Below, piece after piece: positions 6,093 through 11,914 of a stretch of 36,969 nucleotides of DNA. The notes under the pieces are model-generated. The model made no database searches and had not been told where the DNA came from. It saw only the letters and a program-made list of their open reading frames with translations. This DNA is from a virus: positions 1 through 36,969 of IMG/VR virus record IMGVR_UViG_3300020465_000046; one strand, given 5' to 3'. Numbering within the stretch: position 1 is the first letter of the stretch; the number at the start of each line of letters is the position of its first letter. A program made the translations under genes and the position numbers.

Positions 6093-6293
6093 ATGACTTT
6101 AAATAATAGAATAAGAAATGAAATATATAGACAGGCACAAAATAATACTTTGTATGCTTGGACAACAAGACTAATTCAAAGACATAGACTTCTTGATTTA
6201 ACAAGAATACCTTTGAATCAAATGGATGCTAATCACAGAAGTTTAATAAGTGATTTAGCATGGGAAGAAATAAGAAGACAACAACAAAGATAG
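6093..6293 (+). CDS. Small basic protein, probably from a leaderless mRNA
   Basis: A 66-residue Arg/Gln-rich protein: MTLNNRIRNEIYRQAQNN then LYAWTTRLIQRHRLLDLTR. Mostly helical and basic, so nucleic-acid binding is possible. ATG 6093 lacks a ribosome binding site and lies where transcription from the promoter at 6058-6086 should begin. No family recognised. It would be the first product made from this promoter. Confidence 0.6.
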   Translation: MTLNNRIRNEIYRQAQNNTLYAWTTRLIQRHRLLDLTRIPLNQMDANHRSLISDLAWEEIRRQQQR

Positions 6294-6302
6294 GAGAAAC
6301 AA

Positions 6303-6791
6303 ATGCATAAGTATAATAAGAGTACTACTAAATATAAAGATGTATCTAATGATGATAATATATTTAAAAAGTTAGATAAACTTTATGATGAAACAAATGA
6401 TGTACAAACTATTAGAGATTGTGAAAGTTTATTTCCAACTCTTGCTCATTTAAGTATGCCCTCTATGTGTTGTGGTTGGGTAAGTGAAGAACACTTTAAT
6501 AATCTATTAGAGAAATATAAAATAGATTTAACACCTTATGTTAAAGATGATGAACGAATTACTACCTCTATTAAATCTGAGATAGCAGATGAAATGTTTA
6601 AGTTAGTAGAGACTGGTAAGTATAAGAAAAGAAACTTAATCAAAGTGTTGCGAGAGAAGTTTAAAGATGTTAATGCTGGAGTGATACATAGATTAATTAA
6701 AAAGAATATGGACTTGAGAATACTGGAGATAGATAGAACATATAAAACAAAACCTTATGTGATTAAAGGTAAGTACTATATAGGAGGATGA
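6303..6791 (+). CDS. Protein with possible C-terminal winged helix, unknown
   Basis: A 162-residue protein with AGGAG before ATG 6303. A central segment has PTLAHLSMPSMCCGW, with paired cysteines. Residues 95-140 (KSEIADEMFKLVETGKYKKR, NLIKVLREKFKD, VIHRLIKK) look like a helix-turn-helix series. No family recognised. It ends at a TGA directly followed by the next start codon. Confidence 0.6.
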   Translation: MHKYNKSTTKYKDVSNDDNIFKKLDKLYDETNDVQTIRDCESLFPTLAHLSMPSMCCGWVSEEHFNNLLEKYKIDLTPYVKDDERITTSIKSEIADEMFKLVETGKYKKRNLIKVLREKFKDVNAGVIHRLIKKNMDLRILEIDRTYKTKPYVIKGKYYIGG

Positions 6792-7025
6792 ATGAAAACA
6801 ATAACACAAATTAAAAAACATTTTAGTGAAGAGGAATTAAAACTACTCATTGAAATAGTTAAAGGTAAGCAAGACTTTGAAGTTATGGGTGAACAGATAA
6901 AAGATTTTTATTCTGATGAATATAATGAGAGTGACTTAACAAATAAAGATGATGACTATGACTGGTTGAGAGAAGACTTGCTTGAAAAGTTAGAGTTTGA
7001 TTTAGAAACAGGAGGAGTAATATAA
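6792..7025 (+). CDS. Small acidic protein, unknown
   Basis: A 77-residue, strongly acidic protein (many Asp/Glu in the last 35 residues, including NKDDDYDWLREDLLEKLEF). GGAGG precedes ATG 6792. Its acidity resembles DNA-mimic proteins such as anti-restriction proteins, but that is only a compositional resemblance. It ends in a TAATG overlap with the small helix-turn-helix gene. Confidence 0.6.
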   Translation: MKTITQIKKHFSEEELKLLIEIVKGKQDFEVMGEQIKDFYSDEYNESDLTNKDDDYDWLREDLLEKLEFDLETGGVI

Positions 7026-7168
7026 TGCCGATAAGAAAAACAGTAGGACAGTTGCTAGTAGAAAATCATTGGAGTGTACAAAGACTAGCAGTAGCAATTA
7101 ATATAACTAAGGAGGATATAAAAAAATGGGCAAGGTTAAACAAGCGATACAAGAAGTACAAGAGATAG
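7025..7168 (+). CDS. Small helix-turn-helix protein, 47 residues
   Basis: ATG 7025 overlaps the upstream TAA and opens 47 residues ending at TAG 7166-7168. Residues 17-35 (SVQRLAVAINITKEDIKKWA) fit a helix-turn-helix in which the second helix follows an NIT turn, and the tail RLNKRYKKYKR is very basic. This suggests a minimal DNA-binding regulator. It overlaps the next gene by 43 bases, unusually long here, and its ribosome binding site (AGGAG) is close. Target unknown. Confidence 0.5.
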   Translation: MPIRKTVGQLLVENHWSVQRLAVAINITKEDIKKWARLNKRYKKYKR

Positions 7169-7377
7169 TATACTGGTATGTACAAGGTAATAGAGATATT
7201 AGTTTACCAGATGTACAAACTTTACTATTTAAAAAACATTTAATGAAAGATAATGCTAACCCATATCTTGTTGATGAGAGAGTTGTTAAGGATGCATACA
7301 ACAAAGCAGTATGGGAGAGAGATAATGAAGAGGAGTATGAGTTAAGAACTCATTATCAAAGAGAGGAGGTGCTATGA
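7126..7377 (+). CDS. Small charged protein, unknown
   Basis: An 83-residue protein. AAGGAGG at 7111-7117 supports ATG 7126. It is helical and charged (KQAIQEVQEIVYWYVQGNRD, VVKDAYNKAVWERDNEEEY). It starts inside the end of the helix-turn-helix gene in a different frame and ends in an ATGA overlap with the next gene. No family recognised. Confidence 0.65.
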   Translation: MGKVKQAIQEVQEIVYWYVQGNRDISLPDVQTLLFKKHLMKDNANPYLVDERVVKDAYNKAVWERDNEEEYELRTHYQREEVL

Positions 7378-7556
7378 TAAATAAAATATTAACAGAGCAT
7401 GAATTATTAAAGAGATTAGATAATGAATTTGATGATGTTGATTTTGAAATAAGAGATTGTGCAACAAAAGGTGTTGTTGCTACAGTTTATTTTCATGAGA
7501 AAAAAATTGATTCAAGATGTTATAGTCAATTAAGTGGAGGTAAAAATGATGAGTAA
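7374..7556 (+). CDS. Small acidic protein, unknown
   Basis: Sixty residues, starting in an ATGA overlap with GAGGAGG upstream. Pattern of helix (EHELLKRLDNEFDDVD) and strands (FEIRDCA, GVVATVYFHEKKIDSR). No family recognised. The end overlaps the following membrane microprotein. Confidence 0.6.
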   Translation: MINKILTEHELLKRLDNEFDDVDFEIRDCATKGVVATVYFHEKKIDSRCYSQLSGGKNDE

Positions 7557-7638
7557 GTTTAAAGTATGGAGTTTATATTACAGACAAGAAATCATTTGGT
7601 TTGTAGTAGGATTTATATTAGGAGTGATAGTAGGATGA
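7546..7638 (+). CDS. Membrane microprotein, 30 residues
   Basis: GGAGG at 7536-7540 precedes ATG 7546 (a second ATG follows at 7549). The 30 residues include YYRQEIIWFVVGFILGVIVG, a basic/aromatic lead-in and a membrane helix ending at the C-terminus. Similar short 'EIxWFxxGFxxG' proteins are familiar from marine phages. It ends in an ATGA overlap with the next gene. Function unknown. Confidence 0.65.
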   Translation: MMSKFKVWSLYYRQEIIWFVVGFILGVIVG

Positions 7639-7883
7639 AAACATATAGAGTATGGGCTTATGAAACAGTAGGATATTATGTTGACATAAGAGCAATTAAT
7701 AAACATGAAGCATATACTAAAGCTATGGATGTTAATGTATTAGATTGGGAACAAGAGCAAGATAAAAACAGAACTGATTTAAACATAAAGAAAAAAGATA
7801 TAGAAGAAATAAAAAGTAATGTAGTTAAATTAAAAACTTGGACTGAAGGTTATAATGAGTGGAAGAAAAGTAAGAGTAAATAA
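7635..7883 (+). CDS. Small protein, unknown
   Basis: Eighty-two residues from ATG 7635 in an ATGA overlap with the microprotein; the frame is open further upstream to 7566 but that part lies inside the microprotein gene. N-terminus KTYRVWAYETVGYYVDIRA with a following EAYTKAMD helix looks like the small 'xYEVxxYETVxxxxxIxAxxxxEA' alpha/beta proteins seen in many phages and bacteria. C-terminal half is Lys-rich and helical. Confidence 0.6.
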   Translation: MKTYRVWAYETVGYYVDIRAINKHEAYTKAMDVNVLDWEQEQDKNRTDLNIKKKDIEEIKSNVVKLKTWTEGYNEWKKSKSK

Positions 7884-8160
7884 AGCAATCTTTGGAAAGA
7901 AATTATTTAATTCAAGGATTGAGTTAGAATTATATAGGAGGTATGAAGTAATGAAGTTAGATAAGAACTTGGTTGATGATGTACATCAAGCAGTAGGTAG
8001 AGCAGAGGGTTATATACCATGTGATACTGCAGAGGAAGAGATAGGAGCATGGCAATACTTAATTGATACTGGTGTTGCTTGGAAATTACAAGGTTGGTTT
8101 GGAAGACAAGCACAATTTTTAATTGATAATAAAATATGTAGGGAAAAGGTTGTGAACTAA
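7855..8160 (+). CDS. Small phage protein, DUF7417-like
   Basis: One hundred and one residues from ATG 7855, or 69 from ATG 7951, which has AGGAGG at 7936-7941. The later start fits the ribosome binding site best, but would leave a 67-base gap in a gap-free operon. The C-terminal part (DDVHQAVGRAEGYIPC, AWQYLIDTGVAWKLQGWFGR) resembles a phage family I recall as DUF7417, without known function; the N-terminal 32 residues are basic. Confidence 0.6.
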   Translation: MSGRKVRVNKAIFGKKLFNSRIELELYRRYEVMKLDKNLVDDVHQAVGRAEGYIPCDTAEEEIGAWQYLIDTGVAWKLQGWFGRQAQFLIDNKICREKVVN

Positions 8161-8168
8161 AGTAAAAC

Positions 8169-8336
8169 ATGGTATATATAAATATGATTTGGAAAAAAAT
8201 AATAGTAAGATTGCGTATGTGGTACGCAGATATAAGAGGACATCATGGAAAAAAATGGGATTATGAACCTAGTGAATGGTATATGGGAAGACATAATAAA
8301 ATTAATAAAGAAAAAAAAGGAGAAAATAATGAGTAA
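8169..8336 (+). CDS. Small basic protein, unknown
   Basis: Fifty-five residues from ATG 8169 to TAA 8334-8336, overlapping the next gene by 8 bases (ATGAGTAA). Begins with a basic/hydrophobic segment (MIWKKIIVRLRMWYADIRGH) then HHGKKWDYEPSEWYMGRHNK. The aromatic, basic make-up suggests membrane-surface or nucleic-acid contact. No good ribosome binding site is seen. Confidence 0.55.
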   Translation: MVYINMIWKKIIVRLRMWYADIRGHHGKKWDYEPSEWYMGRHNKINKEKKGENNE

Positions 8337-8556
8337 TAAACCAATAAAAAAATATGTAGTTATGACTAAATTTAAATCTCAAGATAGATTTATGTTAGAA
8401 AAACAATTTGTAAACAGACATAGTGCTGACCATTATGCAAAGCTAATGACTGAAGCTAAAGACTATGATGATATAGAATACTTTTTGTTTGAGCAGTCTC
8501 ATGACTATCAAGATAATAGTCCAATGGAAGACTTAAAGGATGTTGTTAATGGATGA
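8329..8556 (+). CDS. Small protein, unknown
   Basis: Seventy-five residues from ATG 8329, chosen because AAGGAG lies about 8 bases upstream; the frame is open further up to 8245 but that would bury it in the previous gene. Strand-helix pattern: KKYVVMTKFKSQDRFMLEKQF then ADHYAKLMTEA. Resembles small alpha/beta domains built around a 'YxVMxxF' strand. No family recognised. Confidence 0.6.
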   Translation: MSNKPIKKYVVMTKFKSQDRFMLEKQFVNRHSADHYAKLMTEAKDYDDIEYFLFEQSHDYQDNSPMEDLKDVVNG

Positions 8557-8746
8557 TGATTATCTTTTAACATTTAGTAAAGATTTAAGAGAAGCTATTA
8601 AAAAGAAAGTAAAAAAATCTGATAGAGGTTATCATGATTTAGAAGAAACCATTTACAGATTAGAACAAGAAATAAAATTTTTAAAAGCTGAAGTAAAATA
8701 TGAAAGAGAACTAAGATTGAAAGGAGCAAAGTACCACAATGGGTAG
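8549..8746 (+). CDS. Coiled-coil protein, unknown
   Basis: Sixty-five residues from ATG 8549, overlapping the upstream stop (ATGGATGA) with AAGGA nearby. Residues 30-60 (DLEETIYRLEQEIKFLKAEV) have heptad spacing of hydrophobic residues, so a dimeric coiled coil is likely. The end overlaps the LexA-like gene by 8 bases. Function unknown. Confidence 0.6.
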   Translation: MDDDYLLTFSKDLREAIKKKVKKSDRGYHDLEETIYRLEQEIKFLKAEVKYERELRLKGAKYHNG

Positions 8747-8987
8747 TAACTATAAGTGGTTAGACAAAAATATGTTAACACCAAGACAATTAAAACTTTT
8801 TAATTATTTAAAAGAATATAAAAAAGAAAATAATTATATGCCTACATTTAAAGATATGATGAAACACATGAATATAAAATCATCACATGGTATTCACCAG
8901 ATGTTAGGTTATATAGAATGGAAAGGTTATATTAAAAAACATCCAGCAATGGCAAGAGCAATAGAAATATTAAAGGAGGTAGCTTGA
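8739..8987 (+). CDS. Orphan LexA-type winged-helix DNA-binding protein
   Basis: An 82-residue protein. Residues 12-79 follow the LexA N-terminal domain pattern: LTPRQLKLFNYLKEY, ENNYMPTFKDMMKHMNI, SSHGIHQMLGYIEWKGYI, KKHPAMARAIEI. The last block corresponds to the wing and the 'xxRAIEL' end typical of LexA. The autocleavage peptidase domain is missing, so it cannot self-cleave like LexA; it is probably a simple repressor or an anti-SOS competitor. AAGGAG precedes ATG 8739. Candidate targets are the palindromes near promoters in this window. Confidence 0.75.
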   Translation: MGSNYKWLDKNMLTPRQLKLFNYLKEYKKENNYMPTFKDMMKHMNIKSSHGIHQMLGYIEWKGYIKKHPAMARAIEILKEVA

Positions 8988-9208
8988 TGACAAAGAAAAA
9001 GAAAAAAGAAATAGTAAGACATGAAGATTGTGGACATGAAGAAGATAAATTAAATTCTGTTTATATGTTTCATCATACTAAACATGACTTACATTTATTT
9101 ATTAATGCACACTACTTAGATGAAGCAATGGCTAAGTTTGATTTGTGTAATTTTAAAGATAGAAAAGACTGGAAGATTTTCTTAGAGTGTGGACATCAAC
9201 CAGCATAA
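8987..9208 (+). CDS. Small His/Lys-rich protein, unknown
   Basis: Seventy-three residues from ATG 8987, sharing a base with the upstream TGA; AAGGAGG upstream. Begins with a poly-lysine run (MTKKKKKEIVRHEDCGHEED) and contains many His and Cys (HEDCGHE, MFHHTKHDLHLF, LECGHQ), so metal binding is possible. No family recognised. Confidence 0.6.
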   Translation: MTKKKKKEIVRHEDCGHEEDKLNSVYMFHHTKHDLHLFINAHYLDEAMAKFDLCNFKDRKDWKIFLECGHQPA

Positions 9209-9246
9209 TAACAATACAACTTATAGGTGAAAGGAACAAACAAAAT

Positions 9247-9378
9247 ATGTCTAAACCATTGATATCATTGACTAATAAATATTTTATTTCAATGTTCACT
9301 TGGCAAATGTTTATCTGTATAATAGAGATACTGTCTTCTAATAAGACAGCAATTCACAATACAAAAAACATTTTATAG
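9247..9378 (+). CDS. Membrane microprotein, 43 residues
   Basis: ATG 9247 has AAGGAA about 10 bases upstream. Residues 10-30 (KYFISMFTWQMFICIIEILS) are hydrophobic, indicating one membrane helix. The frame can be extended to GTG 9187 but that overlaps the preceding gene. Function unknown. Confidence 0.45.
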   Translation: MSKPLISLTNKYFISMFTWQMFICIIEILSSNKTAIHNTKNIL

Positions 9379-9387
9379 GACATATCA

Positions 9388-9651
9388 ATGAGTAATAAAT
9401 TCTTTTTAAAAAAATCTTGGGTCAATGTAGATGTATGCGTTGAAGATTATTACAACTCAGGCACAACACTTGAACAAGTAAAAGAGAATTTAAAATGGAG
9501 TCCTTATTCTAACATAGTAAGTAGAGATGTTAAACTTACTAGACATACTGTTGAGGAGATAAATGAAGAAACATACAAAGAGAAGGTCAAAAAATCCAAT
9601 GGCTTATCTTCTAAGGAAAAGGCAGTATCAGTTAAAGATTGTAAAGAATAA
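9388..9651 (+). CDS. Small protein, unknown
   Basis: Eighty-seven residues; TAGGA precedes ATG 9388. N-terminal half holds KKSWVNVDVCVEDYYNSGTT and a helix; the C-terminal half is Lys/Glu-rich (ETYKEKVKKSNGLSSKEKA) and probably disordered. No family recognised. Confidence 0.6.
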   Translation: MSNKFFLKKSWVNVDVCVEDYYNSGTTLEQVKENLKWSPYSNIVSRDVKLTRHTVEEINEETYKEKVKKSNGLSSKEKAVSVKDCKE

Positions 9652-9706
9652 GAAAAGAAAACTCATGGAAAAATTGTTTGATAAAATGAAATATGATACT
9701 CAATAA
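9599..9706 (+). CDS. Possible basic microprotein, 35 residues
   Basis: ATG 9599 to TAA 9704-9706 encodes MAYLLRKRQYQLKIVKNKKR followed by a short helix. It bridges the genes at 9388 and 9693, overlapping both in another frame. AGAAGG is upstream but rather far (about 12 bases). The overlaps make this a low-confidence call. Confidence 0.3.
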   Translation: MAYLLRKRQYQLKIVKNKKRKLMEKLFDKMKYDTQ

Positions 9707-10076
9707 AGAAATCCCAGCAGGAATAAACTATAGTCAAGGTGAAGGTTCAGCTATAACACCATGTGTTTTATTATATAGGTGTGTTATAGTTAGAGCAATC
9801 ATGGATGGACTTGATGTTGACATTCATGCGTGGGGTAATGCTAGAGAAAACATTATCAAAGATGCAATCGCATGGTTTTCTTTAGAGGATGACCAATACA
9901 AATTAGTTTGTGACTATGCAAACTTAGACCCATCATTTATAATTAAAAAGTTTAACCAATTGAAAGATGCTAACGCAAAGAAATTGTTTAGAAATAAAAA
10001 TCTAAATAAATTCTTGACGCATTATATTTGTAGCTTTCATGAAGACCCAGCAACAAGGAATAGTTTCAATGGCTAA
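9693..10076 (+). CDS. Conserved marine-phage-type protein, unknown function
   Basis: A 127-residue protein: GINYSQGEGSAITPCVLLYR, CVIVRAIMDGLDVDI, IIKDAIAWFSLEDDQYKLVC, DYANLDPSFIIKKF. I remember proteins with this arrangement from marine podoviruses, always small and near replication genes, with no assigned role. The DYANLDP segment suggests a helix-turn-helix-like end. It overlaps the following nuclease-like gene by 8 bases. Confidence 0.65.
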   Translation: MILNKEIPAGINYSQGEGSAITPCVLLYRCVIVRAIMDGLDVDIHAWGNARENIIKDAIAWFSLEDDQYKLVCDYANLDPSFIIKKFNQLKDANAKKLFRNKNLNKFLTHYICSFHEDPATRNSFNG

Positions 10077-10449
10077 GAATACAAAGTTTGATTTAGATTT
10101 AGAGTATGGACAGATAAGAGAAAAGAGAATAGAGAACTTACTTAAAGGTGGTAAGATAGAAATTAAAACAGAGAGAAGCTGGTGGAGAAAGACTGGCAAC
10201 ATAGCAATAGAGTATGAGTATAGAGACAAACCAAGTGGTATATTTAAAACAGAATCTAAATGGTGGTTTCATGTTTTAGAAATAGAAAACAATGAACATT
10301 GTATGTTAGTCTTTAGAGTATCAAGATTAAAAAAGATAGTTAATAAATATAAGAAGACACATACAAAAAACATAGGAGATTATAGAGCAAGTAAATGTGT
10401 TGTTATACCTATTAAAGAATTGTTTACTGAAGGGTGTTATAAAATATAA
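10069..10449 (+). CDS. Resolvase/PD-(D/E)XK nuclease-like protein
   Basis: A 126-residue protein from ATG 10069 (AAGGAA about 10 bases upstream; an in-frame ATG at 10039 would add 10 residues). FDLDLEYGQIREKRIENLL is a typical N-terminal helix with an acidic residue; KIEIKTERSWWRKTGNIAIE gives an E-x-K pair followed by a strand, as in small PD-(D/E)XK nucleases and Holliday-junction resolvases. Family size (120-140 residues) fits. A role in genome processing or host DNA degradation is inferred from this and its place ahead of the replication genes. Confidence 0.6.
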   Translation: MAKNTKFDLDLEYGQIREKRIENLLKGGKIEIKTERSWWRKTGNIAIEYEYRDKPSGIFKTESKWWFHVLEIENNEHCMLVFRVSRLKKIVNKYKKTHTKNIGDYRASKCVVIPIKELFTEGCYKI

Positions 10450-10451
10450 TT

Positions 10452-10904
10452 ATGGACAAGAGCAAAGATATACAAGACGCAATAAAATTATATAAAGACC
10501 AAGAGATATGGAAACTTATGACTAACAAAGAGTTAGCTGACTATTTAATTCCATGTATAGCTTTAAATCAATATCATATATTTAGATATGAAACTACTGG
10601 TGTTGCTTATGCTATAACTAACTGGGCATTTCTAAGTGATGAAGCACAAGAAAGATTTAAAAAGACTGGAGTATTAAAAAGATTTGATTGGGATAGTGGT
10701 AAGAATGTATGGCATATAGATACTATTAACAATCATAAAGGTTGGATAAATAAAATTTATGCATGGACAGCAAAACATTTTCCAACTTTCTTAGATGGAG
10801 AAGAGTATGTTAATTGGATAAGATTAACTAAATCAGGTAATGCAATTAAAAGAATAAATAGAATTAAAGTAAAAGATGGGGTGAAAAAATTTTTAAATGA
10901 GTGA
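10452..10904 (+). CDS. HlyC-like (RTX toxin-activating type) lysine acyltransferase
   Basis: A 150-residue protein whose body follows HlyC/ApxC toxin acyltransferases: LIPCIALNQYHIFRY, then VAYAITNWAFLSDEAQERF, WDSGKNVWHIDTINNHKGW, KHFPTF and a final strand-rich RINRIKVK. HlyC enzymes use acyl-ACP to modify internal lysines of RTX toxins. Asp90 in HID aligns with the catalytic Asp of HlyC, but the expected N-terminal His (in a SPLH-like motif) is not seen; the N-terminus is shorter. No RTX toxin is in the window, so the target is unknown. Related proteins occur in marine phages. Confidence 0.7.
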   Translation: MDKSKDIQDAIKLYKDQEIWKLMTNKELADYLIPCIALNQYHIFRYETTGVAYAITNWAFLSDEAQERFKKTGVLKRFDWDSGKNVWHIDTINNHKGWINKIYAWTAKHFPTFLDGEEYVNWIRLTKSGNAIKRINRIKVKDGVKKFLNE

Positions 10905-11229
10905 GAAAGATTTAATAAGAGAATATAAGAATACTATTGCATCATTAACACAAGAAAAAAATGATGCAGTAAAACTGGCTTCGGAAAAAGATTCTAAGAT
11001 AAAACAATTACTTATTCAAATTGAGAACTGTAATGGTGATACTCAAATTATGGGTAAAAAAATTGCTGAACTAGAATCTAAACTAAAGAAGAAACATAAA
11101 ATCAAAAGAGTAATAGATGAAAAGATAACAGAAATCCTTGAAAACACTAGCGATTCTGAGGAAAAAAAAGATGATACAAGTGTTGACAAGGAGGGGTCTG
11201 ATATGTTAAAAGATGTCTATGAAAAATGA
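10897..11229 (+). CDS. Coiled-coil protein with acidic tail, unknown
   Basis: A 110-residue protein overlapping the acyltransferase end by 8 bases (ATGAGTGA). Residues 5-75 form a nearly unbroken charged helix (EYKNTIASLTQEKNDAVKLA, KIAELESKLKKKHKIKRV) with coiled-coil spacing; the last 30 residues are acidic (SDSEEKKDDTSVDKEGSD). It may be a partner of a neighbouring protein; no function can be assigned. Confidence 0.6.
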   Translation: MSEKDLIREYKNTIASLTQEKNDAVKLASEKDSKIKQLLIQIENCNGDTQIMGKKIAELESKLKKKHKIKRVIDEKITEILENTSDSEEKKDDTSVDKEGSDMLKDVYEK

Positions 11230-11256
11230 TAAACTTAAAAACAACAAAGGACAATA

Positions 11257-11343
11257 ATGTCTTGGTTAATATATAAAACAAAAGTGGTAGGCACATATAC
11301 TTTTATTTACGCACAAAAGTTATGGGGTTTACTACCATTTTAA
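11257..11343 (+). CDS. Possible microprotein, 28 residues
   Basis: ATG 11257, with AAAGGAC upstream, encodes 28 residues (MSWLIYKTKVVGTYTFIYAQ then KLWGLLPF) ending at TAA 11341-11343. It is aromatic and hydrophobic without a clear membrane helix. It fills the otherwise empty 138-base gap before the SSB gene. Moderate support only. Confidence 0.45.
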   Translation: MSWLIYKTKVVGTYTFIYAQKLWGLLPF

Positions 11344-11367
11344 CAATAACAATAAAGGAAAAAACAT

Positions 11368-11826
11368 ATGGCGATAATTGAAGGCACAGCATACTGGGCT
11401 TCTCTGACACGACCAAACGAAAAGTTTGAACCTATGTGGAGAATTGATTTAGCAGTTGATTCTAAAGACGCAGAGGATTTTAAAGGTCAAGGAATATCAG
11501 TAGCCGAAACAACTGTTGATGAAAAAACAATATCTAATATAATTAGATTTAAAAGAAAAGTAAGTAAAGCTAATGGCGATAAGAATACTCAACCACAATT
11601 AGTGGATGCAGATAAGAAACCATTAGAAAAAATAGTCGGTAATGGAAGTAGAGTTAAGGTAATGTATAAACCTTATGAGTGGAACTTCAAAGGTAAGAAG
11701 GGAATAGGGTTAGACCTACAAGCTGTCCAAGTACTAGACTTAATAGAGTACACACCAAGAGAAGACTTTGATGTTGAATCTGGAAATACTTCTAATGGAA
11801 GTGTTGACAACATTAAAGAATTTTAG
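11368..11826 (+). CDS. Single-stranded DNA-binding protein, T7 gp2.5-like
   Basis: A 152-residue protein starting EGTAYWASLTRPNEKFEPMW, the opening of an OB fold seen in phage gp2.5/DUF2815-type SSBs, followed by IIRFKRKVSK, NGSRVKVMYKPYEWNFKGKK and GIGLDLQAVQVLDL strands. The C-terminal tail is acidic and ends in Phe (GNTSNGSVDNIKEF), as in T7 gp2.5, where the tail docks on polymerase and primase-helicase. Both partners are encoded next. AAAGGA precedes ATG 11368. The last codons contain the -35 of a promoter. Confidence 0.85.
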   Translation: MAIIEGTAYWASLTRPNEKFEPMWRIDLAVDSKDAEDFKGQGISVAETTVDEKTISNIIRFKRKVSKANGDKNTQPQLVDADKKPLEKIVGNGSRVKVMYKPYEWNFKGKKGIGLDLQAVQVLDLIEYTPREDFDVESGNTSNGSVDNIKEF

Positions 11827-11832
11827 TATAGT
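11804..11832 (+). promoter_or_regulatory. Sigma70 promoter at the 3' end of the SSB gene
   Basis: TTGACA 11804-11809, a spacer of exactly 17 bp, and TATAGT 11827-11832: 11 of 12 consensus bases. The -35 lies in the last SSB codons and the -10 begins immediately after the stop codon. Transcription would start near 11838, giving a short structured RNA that meets a terminator at 11874-11911. It is thus either the promoter of a small RNA or the attenuated promoter of the replication genes. Confidence 0.65.
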
Positions 11833-11836
11833 TACG

Positions 11837-11911
11837 CAGTCATAAAAGTTATGGCTGTCATTTTTCTACTCCTAGGACTGTCGGCTTGTAGTTGGTCGGC
11901 AGTCCTTTTTT
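11837..11911 (+). ncRNA. Candidate small RNA or attenuator leader, about 75 nt
   Basis: Bounded by a near-consensus promoter on the left and an intrinsic terminator on the right. The 5' part folds as CAGTCAT 11837-11843 with ATGGCTG 11851-11857 (7 bp with one G-U, AAAAGTT loop), then a single-stranded pyrimidine-rich linker (TTTTTCTACTCCT), then the terminator hairpin. No open reading frame is present. The linker could base-pair with purine-rich ribosome binding sites such as AGGAG; that is speculation. It may instead be the leader of the helicase-polymerase message. Confidence 0.5.
11874..11911 (+). terminator. Intrinsic (Rho-independent) terminator
   Basis: AGGACTGTCGGC 11874-11885 pairs with GTCGGCAGTCCT 11895-11906 over 12 positions (two G-U pairs) around a 9-base loop, followed directly by a run of T (six from 11906 to 11911). 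The GC-rich stem stands out against the AT-rich surroundings. It terminates the early operon ending in SSB and any transcript from the promoter at 11804-11832. It is the only canonical terminator I recognised. Confidence 0.85.
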
Positions 11912-11914
11912 ATT

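Noticed and set aside
7681-7710. TTGACA at 7681 as a promoter
   Set aside because: No -10-like sequence at a suitable distance, and it is inside a coding sequence.
8245-8328. N-terminal extension of the gene at 8329
   Set aside because: It would lie inside the coupled ORF 8169-8336, and AAGGAG marks ATG 8329 as the start.
9187-9246. GTG-started N-terminal extension of the gene at 9247
   Set aside because: It overlaps the end of the upstream gene and has no ribosome binding site; ATG 9247 has one.
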